Shown: piece by piece, positions 1-7,685 of the stretch
How the letters are laid out: the number at the start of each line of letters is the position of its first letter
How positions within the stretch are numbered: position 1 is the stretch's first letter
Assembly (NCBI GenBank): GCA_900550135.1
Contig: URQO01000023.1
Location: forward strand, 1-27,560
DNA length: 27,560 bases
Source: an uncultured Eubacterium sp.
GTDB taxonomy: Bacteria; Bacillota; Clostridia; Lachnospirales; Lachnospiraceae
Reading direction: 5' to 3'
Notes under the pieces: model-generated
The model's database searches: none
What the model saw: only the letters and a program-made list of their open reading frames with translations
What the model was told of the DNA's origin: nothing
Made by a program: the position numbers and the translations under genes

Positions 1-46
1 CTCAACCAAGGGGATATAATTGGGATAAACAAATAAAGGCTTATCA

Positions 47-2023
47 GAGGATACAGCGGCAACCCGTGAGATTATGATTCGCGAGTTTGGTGAGGAAGTA
101 ACAGATTTGGTAGATGGTGTTACAAAACTTACCAAACTGGACTATGATGTAGACAAAGTAGAAGAACAGGCAGAAAATTTAAGAAAAATGTTTCTTGCCA
201 TGGCAAAGGATATAAGGGTGATTCTTATAAAACTTGCCGACAGACTTCACAATATGCGTACACTTATGTACATGACACCTGAAAAGCAAAAGGAAAAGTC
301 TAAGGAAACTATGGACATCTATGCCCCTATTGCTGATAGACTTGGTATTTCCAAAATTAAAATCGAATTGGATGACTTGGCTTTAAGATATTTGGAACCT
401 GAAAAATATAGAGAACTTGTTGAAGGTGTTCATGAAAGACTTGAACATAGAGAAGAATTTATGAGCAATCTGATATCTGAGGTTGCAGACCATATTGAAA
501 AGGCTGGAATAAAAGCCACAATTGATGGACGAGTAAAGCATTATTTTAGTATATATAAAAAGATGACATTACAAAATAAGACACTTGACCAGATTTATGA
601 TGTATTTGCGGTGCGTATTATTGTAGACAGTGTAATGGAATGTTATGGTGCACTTGGTATTATACATGAAAAATATACACCGGTTCCCGGAAGATTCAAA
701 GATTACATTGCCATGCCAAAACAGAATATGTATCAGTCACTGCATACCACTTTGATTGGACCAAACGGACAGCCTTTTGAAATACAAATTCGAACATACG
801 AAATGCACAAAACAGCCGAGTATGGTATCGCAGCTCACTGGAAGTATAAAGAAAATATTACCGGTGACGGTGATAATGAAGAGCAGAAAATTGCATGGTT
901 AAGACAGATTCTCGAATGGCAGAGAGACATGTCAGACAATCATGAATTTATAGATTTGTTGAAAGATGATCTTAACATGTTCTCAGAAAGAGTATATTGT
1001 TTTACTCCAAATGGAGATGTTAAGAATCTTCCAAGTGGTTCTACACCTATTGACTTTGCATATAGTATTCATAGTGCAGTAGGAAATAAAATGGTTGGTG
1101 CAAGAGTCAATGGTAAGATGGTAAACATTGACTATAAAATCCAAAATGGAGACCGTGTTGAGATTATTACATCAAACAATTCAACAGGTCCAAGTATGGA
1201 TTGGCTTAAGATTGTACAAAGCACACAGGCAAAAAACAAAATAAATGTTTGGTTTAAACAGCAAAATAAAGAAGAGAACATTGTAAAAGGTAAAGAACTT
1301 ATTGATAAATACTGCAAGGCAAAAAATATTGTTTTATCAGATATATTAAAGCCACAGTATATGGAAAAAGTTCGTTTGAAATACAGTTACAAAGAGTGGG
1401 ATTCCCTTGTTGCTTCCATTGGACATGGTGGTTTAAAAGAAGGTCAGATTGTAAACAAACTGGTTGATGAATACGAGAAAGACCACAAAGTAGAAGTAAC
1501 AGATGAAGATATTTTAAATGAGACAAATAATAACAAAAACAATGACAATAGAAAACATAATCCAAAAAGTGGAATTATTGTTGAGGGAATGGATGATGTG
1601 GCAGTTAGATTTTCAAAATGCTGTAGCCCTGTTCCCGGCGATGAAATCGTAGGTTTTGTTACAAGAGGTCGTGGCGTTTCTATTCATAGAACAGATTGTA
1701 TAAACATTATGAATCTTCCTGAACACGAAAGAGGCAGATTGATTGAGGCAAGCTGGGCTGGAGACGAAGGCAGTCAGGATGGCAAGTATATGACAGAAAT
1801 TGTTATATATGCAAACAACCGTGTTGGTATCTTAACTGATTTGTCAAGAATATTTACAGAAAGAAACATTGATGTAAATAGCATCAACAGTAGAACAAGT
1901 AAGTCTGACATTGCAACAATAACTATGACGTTTGCAATTCAGGGCACTGAAGAATTAAACAGCCTTATTGCCAAAATTCGTACAATTGATAGTATAATCG
2001 ATATTGAGCGAACAAGTAGTTAA
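47..2023 (+). CDS. relA: Bifunctional (p)ppGpp synthetase/hydrolase, 5'-truncated
   Basis: This is a Rel/SpoT-family enzyme that makes and degrades the stringent-response alarmone (p)ppGpp. Counting from the first ATG (74), residues 53-63 hold the tail of the HD hydrolase domain (LADRLHNMRTL). The synthetase domain spans about 175-260, with RFKD at 207-210; that basic motif is typical of bifunctional Rel rather than synthetase-only RelA. A TGS domain follows at about 303-366, a conserved CC region at 512-542 and a C-terminal ACT domain at 575-649. Readable similarity reaches back to base 47 (EDTAATREI, the HD-domain EDT motif), but the frame is stopped at 26-28 and 17-19. About 100 N-terminal residues, including the first metal-binding histidine and the HD pair, are missing. 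ATG 74 is therefore unlikely to be the natural start. Either the gene is rearranged here or the first 46 bases are a sequence-end artefact. Family assignment is sure; intactness is not. Confidence 0.93.
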   Translation, partial: EDTAATREIMIREFGEEVTDLVDGVTKLTKLDYDVDKVEEQAENLRKMFLAMAKDIRVILIKLADRLHNMRTLMYMTPEKQKEKSKETMDIYAPIADRLGISKIKIELDDLALRYLEPEKYRELVEGVHERLEHREEFMSNLISEVADHIEKAGIKATIDGRVKHYFSIYKKMTLQNKTLDQIYDVFAVRIIVDSVMECYGALGIIHEKYTPVPGRFKDYIAMPKQNMYQSLHTTLIGPNGQPFEIQIRTYEMHKTAEYGIAAHWKYKENITGDGDNEEQKIAWLRQILEWQRDMSDNHEFIDLLKDDLNMFSERVYCFTPNGDVKNLPSGSTPIDFAYSIHSAVGNKMVGARVNGKMVNIDYKIQNGDRVEIITSNNSTGPSMDWLKIVQSTQAKNKINVWFKQQNKEENIVKGKELIDKYCKAKNIVLSDILKPQYMEKVRLKYSYKEWDSLVASIGHGGLKEGQIVNKLVDEYEKDHKVEVTDEDILNETNNNKNNDNRKHNPKSGIIVEGMDDVAVRFSKCCSPVPGDEIVGFVTRGRGVSIHRTDCINIMNLPEHERGRLIEASWAGDEGSQDGKYMTEIVIYANNRVGILTDLSRIFTERNIDVNSINSRTSKSDIATITMTFAIQGTEELNSLIAKIRTIDSIIDIERTSS

Positions 2024-2054
2024 ATGTTATAGATGATATTTATTGAGCATTGAG

Positions 2055-2271
2055 AAAAATGAAAACAATTGTTATATAATAGCAATAATTTTATTCTATG
2101 TGACAGCTGACAAAATTAATAGAAAGTGCTCTAACGCCGTCGGTTCATAAAGGCAGCGTAGTTGGCTTTATAGAACCGCTACGAGCGTTTGGCAGCGGGA
2201 GCGTGCTTTCGTTAATTTGTCAACTGTCACAGAGGGGAATAGTGTAGTGGATAACAATTGTCTTCATTTTT
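2055..2271. repeat. Large nested imperfect palindrome (MITE-like or structured RNA)
   Basis: Three nested pairs of arms share one centre. The outer arms 2055-2075 and 2251-2271 match at 20 of 21 positions as inverted repeats. The middle arms 2099-2131 and 2199-2231 begin and end with TGTGACAG/CTGTCACA and match over most of 33 bases with small gaps. The inner arms are AACGC (2133-2137) with GCGTT (2185-2189), and 2142-2154 with 2165-2177, around a ten-base loop. The central part is visibly richer in G and C than the flanks. It fills nearly all of the gap between relA and the hydrolase gene, and its right end lies just before that gene's ribosome binding site. No coding capacity is seen. It could be a small non-autonomous mobile element, a structured leader or a terminator-like processing site. 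Confidence 0.82.
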
Positions 2272-2286
2272 GAAAAGGAGAAATAG

Positions 2287-2907
2287 ATGGGAAATATTAA
2301 AATTAGAAGTGTTTTAGTTAGTGAGTGTTATACAAATTGTTACTTGTGTATGAACACTGATACAAAAGAGGGATTTATTGTGGATCCTGGTGATGATGCT
2401 TTGAAAATCAGCACAAATGTAAGCCACATGGAAATGATTCCAAAGGCAATTTTACTTACACATGGTCATGCAGACCATATTAGCGCAGTAACAGAATTAA
2501 AAGAAAAATACAATATTCCTGTATACGCTTCAGAAGTAGAGGATAGACTTTTGGTGGATACAAGAGCCAATTTATCAGCAATGTTTGGCAATCCTGTAAG
2601 CATTTGTGCAGACAAATATTTAAAAGATGGCGAAAAGTTTACCATTGCCGGTATGGATATTGAATTTATTTTAACTCCGGGACATACACAAGGCAGCGGA
2701 TGCTATTATTTAGCAGATGATGAAGTCTTATTTAGTGGAGATACTCTTTTCCATCAAAGTAGAGGAAGAACAGATTTTCCAGGTGGAAGCGAGGCTGCAA
2801 TTATCAGATCAATTAAAGAAAAGTTGTTGGTGCTACCGGGAGAAACAACAGTGTATCCGGGACATATGGATTTAACAACAATTGATAGTGAAAAGGTATA
2901 TTATTAA
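2287..2907 (+). CDS. Metallo-beta-lactamase fold hydrolase, glyoxalase II-like
   Basis: A 206-residue cytosolic metal hydrolase of the glyoxalase II-like group. The metal-binding THGHADH motif is at residues 58-64, with further ligands at H133 (PGHTQGS), D152 (SGDTLF) and H193 (YPGH). The GRTDFPGG segment at 160-167 is typical of the short Firmicutes proteins often annotated as hydroxyacylglutathione hydrolase. Glutathione is usually absent in these bacteria, so the true substrate is unknown; another thioester or small ester is an inference. The C-terminus after YPGH reads MDLTTIDSEKVYY, which departs from the more usual GPATTIG ending with a terminal NPF. A good ribosome binding site (AAAAGGAG) supports ATG 2287. 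The stop codon overlaps the next start by one base (TAATG), implying translational coupling with hemZ. Confidence 0.88.
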   Translation: MGNIKIRSVLVSECYTNCYLCMNTDTKEGFIVDPGDDALKISTNVSHMEMIPKAILLTHGHADHISAVTELKEKYNIPVYASEVEDRLLVDTRANLSAMFGNPVSICADKYLKDGEKFTIAGMDIEFILTPGHTQGSGCYYLADDEVLFSGDTLFHQSRGRTDFPGGSEAAIIRSIKEKLLVLPGETTVYPGHMDLTTIDSEKVYY

Positions 2908-4346
2908 TGATAGACATTCAGATAGAACCAAAACAATTTGAATATGATATTCAGTCAATGGTGCAGGCTTTTTATGTAGGACATCCATTTAAAATCAATG
3001 AAGACATAAAAGAGTCTTACAGGGTTTTAAATGTTATTTTTAAAGATGAAAAGATTAGTGCATCATTGTCTGAACAAGAAAAAAAGCTTTTTGAAGATGA
3101 AATTTTTTGTGATTTTAAGGATAGAAGAGACACGAAAAACACTCTTAAAAAGCTTTTATACTGTTTAATGAAAAAAGATATTGGACGGGATTTGCCTTGG
3201 GGAAATTTAACAGGAATAAGACCTGCAAAAATTCCCGGAATGTTAAGAGAACAGGGAATGTCAGATGAACAGATAAGAAGAGAAATGAAAGAAACTTATT
3301 TTATTTCTGATAATAAACTGGACCTTGCAATGGATGTTTCAAATATGGAACAGAAAGTTCTCTTAAATGTAAATTACAAGGGAAACTATAGTTTGTATGT
3401 GGGTATTCCATTTTGTCCCACAACGTGTCTTTATTGTTCCTTTACATCATATCCGTTAGGCAGATACAAAGAAAAAGTAGATAAATATATAGATTCGGTA
3501 ATTAAGGAAATTAAATTTGTTGGAGAAAAACTAAAAGATAAGGAACTAAATTCCGTTTATATAGGTGGAGGCACACCTACCACATTGGAACCAAACCAGC
3601 TTAACAGACTGATTAATGCTTTAAAAGAAAATTTTGATTTTAATACTGTAAAAGAATTTACCGTTGAGGCAGGAAGGCCGGACAGCATTACAAGGGATAA
3701 ATTAATGGTTTTAAAGAACCAGAATGTTTCAAGAATTTCCATTAATCCTCAGACAATGAATCAGGAAACTCTCGATATAATAGGTAGAAAACATACTATC
3801 AGTCAGGTTGTTAATGCTTTCAATATGGCAAGAGACTGTGGTATGGACAATATCAACATGGACTTTATTGTGGGACTTCCAAATGAAACTGAGGACATGG
3901 TTAAATATTCTATGGAGCAGGTGATGAAACTTTCACCTGATGGGATTACAGTTCATTCACTGGCATTAAAGCGTGGCTCAAGGCTTAATATGAACAGACA
4001 AAAATATTCTGATTTAAGTTTTGATAATAACACAAATTTAATGGATATTACAAAAGAGTATGCTTATAAAATGGGCATGAAACCATACTATTTGTACAGA
4101 CAAAAGAATATGGCAGGAAATCAGGAAAACGTTGGATATTCCCTACCCGGCAAGGAAGGAATTTATAATATTTTGATGATGGGTGACTACCAGGACGTGT
4201 GGGCATGTGGAGCAGGAGCAGTAACAAAGCTGATTTCAGATGATAGAAAAAGTGCCACAAGAATCGACACACTGAAAAATGTGGACCAATATATTGACAG
4301 AATAGACGAAATGATTGAAAGAAAAAACAATTATTTTGTAAAATAA
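2907..4346 (+). CDS. hemZ: HemZ-like radical SAM coproporphyrinogen dehydrogenase family protein
   Basis: A 479-residue radical SAM protein of the HemN/HemW/HemZ group. The iron-sulfur motif CX3CX2C is at C170, C174 and C177 in GIPFCPTTCLYCSF, and the SAM-contacting GGGTPT follows at about 220. An N-terminal extension of about 160 residues with WGNLTGIRPAKI at 98-109 separates HemZ from the shorter HemW. HemZ is annotated as an oxygen-independent coproporphyrinogen III oxidase, but whether family members do this in vivo is not well established, and a heme-handling or other radical role is possible. Its start overlaps the stop of the hydrolase gene (TAATG), so the two are probably co-translated. 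The same neighbourhood with hisS and aspS recurs in related Clostridia. Confidence 0.87.
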   Translation: MIDIQIEPKQFEYDIQSMVQAFYVGHPFKINEDIKESYRVLNVIFKDEKISASLSEQEKKLFEDEIFCDFKDRRDTKNTLKKLLYCLMKKDIGRDLPWGNLTGIRPAKIPGMLREQGMSDEQIRREMKETYFISDNKLDLAMDVSNMEQKVLLNVNYKGNYSLYVGIPFCPTTCLYCSFTSYPLGRYKEKVDKYIDSVIKEIKFVGEKLKDKELNSVYIGGGTPTTLEPNQLNRLINALKENFDFNTVKEFTVEAGRPDSITRDKLMVLKNQNVSRISINPQTMNQETLDIIGRKHTISQVVNAFNMARDCGMDNINMDFIVGLPNETEDMVKYSMEQVMKLSPDGITVHSLALKRGSRLNMNRQKYSDLSFDNNTNLMDITKEYAYKMGMKPYYLYRQKNMAGNQENVGYSLPGKEGIYNILMMGDYQDVWACGAGAVTKLISDDRKSATRIDTLKNVDQYIDRIDEMIERKNNYFVK

Positions 4347-4361
4347 TAAAAGACAGAATAC

Positions 4362-4390
4362 TTGTGTTCTTTGCTATTTAATAGTAAAAT
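4362..4390 (+). promoter_or_regulatory. Possible sigma-A promoter for hisS-aspS
   Basis: TTGTGT (4362-4367) and TAAAAT (4385-4390) are separated by exactly 17 bases, about 30 bases before the hisS start. The -35 box is a weak match. Read-through from hemZ is equally possible because no strong terminator separates the genes. Confidence 0.35.
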
Positions 4391-4422
4391 ATACAAGTTA
4401 GAAAAATATAAGGAGCAAAGAC

Positions 4423-5682
4423 ATGGCTTTAAGTAAGAAACCGGTTACAGGAATGAAAGATATTCTTCCTGAAGAAATGAAAATAAGAAATTATGTACAA
4501 AATGTAATTAAGGAAACTTATAATGCATTTGGATTTACTCAGATTGAGACACCTTGTGTTGAACATATTACAAACCTTACAAGCAAGCAGGGTGGAGAAA
4601 ACGAAAAGTTAATTTTTAAGATTTTAAAAAGAGGAGAAAAGTTAAATTTAGAAACTGCTACTGAAGAAATGGATGTAGTTGACAATGGTTTAAGATATGA
4701 CTTAACAGTTCCTCTTGTTAGATATTATTCAAAAAATGCCAATGATTTACCATCACCATTTAAGGCGTTACAGATGGGAAACGTTTGGCGTGCCGACAGA
4801 CCACAAAGAGGAAGATATCGTCAGTTTATGCAGTGCGATATTGATATATTAGGTGATCCAAGTAATTTAGCTGAAATTGAACTTATTTTAGCAACAACAA
4901 CTACACTTGGAAAATTAGGGTTTAAAAATTTCCAGATTAGAATTAATGAAAGAAGAATTTTAAAAGCAATGGCTTCATACAGCGGATTTCCTGAAGAGTC
5001 ATTTGACAGTGTTTTCATTATTCTTGACAAGATGGACAAAATTGGTTTGGATGGTGTTAAGGAAGAATTAATTAAATATGAATTCGCACCTGAATCAGTT
5101 GAAAAATATACACAGTTATTTAAAGAAATTGAAAATCAGTCAGATTCTATCGGATACTTAGCAGACAAGCTTGGTGATTTTATAGGGGATGACGTAAAAC
5201 AGTGGATGGATGAAATTATTGATAGTGTAAAGGCTACAAAGTCATCTGATTTTGAAATTGTATTTGATCCAACATTGGTTAGAGGAATGTCGTATTATAC
5301 AGGAACAATTTTTGAAATTGCAATTCCTGAGTTTGGTGGAAGCTGTGGCGGTGGTGGCCGTTATGACAAGATGGTTGGAAAGTTTACAGGCCATGATGTG
5401 CCGGCATGTGGTTTCTCAATTGGATTTGAAAGAATTGTTTTATTATTAATGGAACAGGGATTTAAAATTCCTGAAGATTATGACAAGGTTGTATACCTTA
5501 TTGAAAAAGGTGTTGAAGGTGACAGACTTTGCGAAGTTATTGCCAAGGCACAGGAAGAAAGAAAAACAGGAACACAAGTACTTGTTACAAGAATGAACAA
5601 AAACAAAAAGTTCCAGAAAGAGCAGTTAAAGGCACAGGGCTTTGAGAACTTTAAAGAGTTTTATAAAAATCCGTTAAAATAA
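4423..5682 (+). CDS. hisS: Histidyl-tRNA synthetase
   Basis: A class II aminoacyl-tRNA synthetase that charges tRNA-His with histidine; 419 residues, the normal length. Motif 2 is at about 118-143 (RADRPQRGRYRQFMQCDID). The histidine-specific LVRGMSYYTGTIFEI lies at 285-299 with the catalytic arginine R287. The glycine-rich GGGGRYD is at 309-315 and motif 3 (GFSIGFERI) at 330-338. Residues from about 350 form the anticodon-binding domain. The histidine motif reads RGMSYY where the common bacterial form is RGLDYY. Full length and intact motifs exclude the HisZ regulatory paralogue. ATG 4423 follows AAGGAG. aspS follows 100 bases downstream, the usual pair in Firmicutes. No T-box is visible in the 76 bases upstream. 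Confidence 0.96.
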   Translation: MALSKKPVTGMKDILPEEMKIRNYVQNVIKETYNAFGFTQIETPCVEHITNLTSKQGGENEKLIFKILKRGEKLNLETATEEMDVVDNGLRYDLTVPLVRYYSKNANDLPSPFKALQMGNVWRADRPQRGRYRQFMQCDIDILGDPSNLAEIELILATTTTLGKLGFKNFQIRINERRILKAMASYSGFPEESFDSVFIILDKMDKIGLDGVKEELIKYEFAPESVEKYTQLFKEIENQSDSIGYLADKLGDFIGDDVKQWMDEIIDSVKATKSSDFEIVFDPTLVRGMSYYTGTIFEIAIPEFGGSCGGGGRYDKMVGKFTGHDVPACGFSIGFERIVLLLMEQGFKIPEDYDKVVYLIEKGVEGDRLCEVIAKAQEERKTGTQVLVTRMNKNKKFQKEQLKAQGFENFKEFYKNPLK

Positions 5683-5696
5683 AAATAAAATATTAA

Positions 5697-5743
5697 GGAA
5701 ACAAGGTTAAAATCAATAATTGTTTCCAAAAATAGCCAACCTT
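5697..5743 (+). other. Potential H-type pseudoknot in the hisS-aspS spacer
   Basis: GGAAACAA (5697-5704) can pair with TTGTTTCC (5720-5727). AAGGTT (5703-5708), at the start of the enclosed loop, can pair with AACCTT (5738-5743) beyond the first stem. This order is that of an H-type pseudoknot; the two stems share bases 5703-5704, so they compete slightly at the junction. It ends about 40 bases before the aspS start. No known riboswitch or T-box pattern was recognised. Confidence 0.4.
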
Positions 5744-5782
5744 TAAAGGGAGGGCATTAAACATTATTCAGGAGGAAAAGTT

Positions 5783-7579
5783 ATGGCAGAGTCAATGCAG
5801 GGACTTCACAGAAGTCACAGATGTACAGAAGTAAGTAACAAAAATATTGGCGAAACAGTTACAGTTATGGGCTGGGTTCAGAAAAGAAGAAATTTAGGAA
5901 GCCTTATTTTTATCGATTTAAGAGATAGATCAGGAATTCTTCAGTTAGTATTTGACGAAAATAATGGAGAAGTTTTTGAAAAAGCAAAAAATCTTAGAAG
6001 TGAATTCGTAATTGCAGTAGAAGGTGTTGTTATAAAACGTGATGGTGCAATTAATGAAGATTTATCAACAGGTGACATTGAAGTTACAGTAAATACACTT
6101 CGTATTTTATCAGAATCAGATACACCACCATTCCCTGTTGAGGAAAACGTTAATACAAGAGAAGAATTAAGATTACAGTACAGATATCTTGATTTAAGAA
6201 GACCTTCATTACAGAAAAATATTAAGTTGCGTAGTGATGTTACAACTTTTATAAGAAAGTTTATGCAGGGTGAAGGTTTCCTTGAAATTGAAACACCAAC
6301 TTTGTGTAAAAGTACTCCTGAAGGAGCAAGAGACTATCTAGTACCAAGTAGAGTACATCCGGGAGAGTTTTATGCACTTCCACAGTCTCCACAGCTTTAC
6401 AAGCAGTTGTTGATGTGTTCAGGATTTGACAGATATTTACAGATTGCAAGATGTTACAGAGATGAGGATTTAAGAGCAGACAGACAGCCTGAATTTACAC
6501 AGGTAGATATGGAATTATCATTTGTTGACATTGACGATGTTATTGATGTAAACGAAAGATTATTACAGGCAATGTTTAAGGAAATCTTAGATGTAAACAT
6601 TCCACTTCCAATGCCAAGAATGACATGGCAGGAAGCAATGGACAGATTTGGTTCAGACAAGCCGGATACACGTTTTGGCATGGAATTGGTTGATGTTACA
6701 AAAGTAGTTGATGGTTGTGGATTTGGCGTATTTACAGGTGCCATTGAAAACGGTGGTACAGTAAGAGGTATTAACGTTAAAGGTCAGGGACATATGCCAA
6801 GAAAGAAAATTGACAAGTTAGTTGATCTTGCAAAGGGAAATGGTGCAAAAGGTCTTGCATACCTTTGCATTAATGAAGATGGTACTTACAAGTCATCCTT
6901 TGCAAAATTCATGACAGAAGAAGAATTAGATAATCTGGTAAAAGCGATGGAAGGTGAAGCTGGAGATTTACTTTTATTTGCAGCTGATAAAAACAAGGTT
7001 GTGTGGAATGTTTTAGGAGCTCTTCGTTTAGAACTTGCACAGCAGCTTGAATTAATTCCTGAAGACAAGTGGAACTTCTTATGGGTTGTAGAATTCCCAC
7101 AGTTTGAATGGTCAGATGAACAGAACAGATATCTTGCTATGCATCATCCATTTACAATGCCAATGGAAGAAGATTTACGGTATCTTGATACAGATTTAGG
7201 TAAGGTTAGAGCTAAGGCTTACGATATTGTATTAAATGGTACTGAACTTGGTGGTGGTAGTGTTAGAATCCATCAGGAAGACATTCAGGAAAGAATGTTT
7301 AAGGCGTTAGGATTTACAAATGAAGAAGCCCATGAGCAGTTTGGTTTCTTATTAGATGCATTTAAGTACGGTGTTCCACCACATGCAGGACTTGCTTACG
7401 GACTTGACAGATTGGTTATGCATATGGCAAAGGAAGATAATATTAGAGAAGTAATTGCTTTCCCTAAAGTAAAAGATGCTTCATGTCTTATGACTAAGGC
7501 TCCAAGTCCTGTTGATTCAAAACAGCTTGAAGAATTATCAATTGATATAATTAAAAAAGCGGAAAACACAGAAGAATAA
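5783..7579 (+). CDS. aspS: Aspartyl-tRNA synthetase (bacterial type)
   Basis: A 598-residue class II synthetase that charges tRNA-Asp. The N-terminal OB-fold anticodon-binding domain covers about 15-110. The catalytic core includes the end of motif 1 at 167-190, QSPQ at 201-204, motif 2 at about 217-247 (RCYRDEDLRADRQPEFTQ) and motif 3 at 536-546 (GLAYGLDRLVM). The large GAD insertion between motifs 2 and 3 marks the bacterial form. The sequence alone does not show whether it is discriminating or also charges tRNA-Asn. The start at 5783 is fixed by AGGAGG about eight bases upstream. It lies behind hisS, possibly in one transcript, and a long hairpin follows it. Confidence 0.97.
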   Translation: MAESMQGLHRSHRCTEVSNKNIGETVTVMGWVQKRRNLGSLIFIDLRDRSGILQLVFDENNGEVFEKAKNLRSEFVIAVEGVVIKRDGAINEDLSTGDIEVTVNTLRILSESDTPPFPVEENVNTREELRLQYRYLDLRRPSLQKNIKLRSDVTTFIRKFMQGEGFLEIETPTLCKSTPEGARDYLVPSRVHPGEFYALPQSPQLYKQLLMCSGFDRYLQIARCYRDEDLRADRQPEFTQVDMELSFVDIDDVIDVNERLLQAMFKEILDVNIPLPMPRMTWQEAMDRFGSDKPDTRFGMELVDVTKVVDGCGFGVFTGAIENGGTVRGINVKGQGHMPRKKIDKLVDLAKGNGAKGLAYLCINEDGTYKSSFAKFMTEEELDNLVKAMEGEAGDLLLFAADKNKVVWNVLGALRLELAQQLELIPEDKWNFLWVVEFPQFEWSDEQNRYLAMHHPFTMPMEEDLRYLDTDLGKVRAKAYDIVLNGTELGGGSVRIHQEDIQERMFKALGFTNEEAHEQFGFLLDAFKYGVPPHAGLAYGLDRLVMHMAKEDNIREVIAFPKVKDASCLMTKAPSPVDSKQLEELSIDIIKKAENTEE

Positions 7580-7592
7580 AGATTAAAATTAT

Positions 7593-7661
7593 AAAAGTCA
7601 TCTAATTAATGATATTTTACTCTACTATAGTGATTAACGATATCATTTTCAGATGGCTTTT
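7593..7661 (+). terminator. Long hairpin after aspS, probable terminator
   Basis: 7593-7615 and 7640-7661 form an imperfect inverted repeat that begins with AAAAG, pairs CATCT with AGATG and GATAT with ATATC, and ends in CTTTT. The loop is about 24 bases. The T-run is short, so termination may be incomplete and the downstream transporter gene could be read through. Confidence 0.6.
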
Positions 7662-7685
7662 GTAATGTATTAGGAAGATAATTAA

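Noticed and set aside
2099..2231. Integron attC site.
   Set aside because: The inverted arms lack the paired RYYYAAC/GTTRRRY core sites in the right order, and there is no integrase or cassette array.
2249..2260. GGATAACAATTG resembles part of the E. coli lac operator.
   Set aside because: The match is only about 11 bases, there is no lac-type gene nearby, and the bases are explained as one arm of the large palindrome.
5683..5782. T-box leader for hisS-aspS or for leuB.
   Set aside because: No AGGGTGG-type T-box sequence, specifier stem or antiterminator was found upstream of hisS, aspS or leuB.
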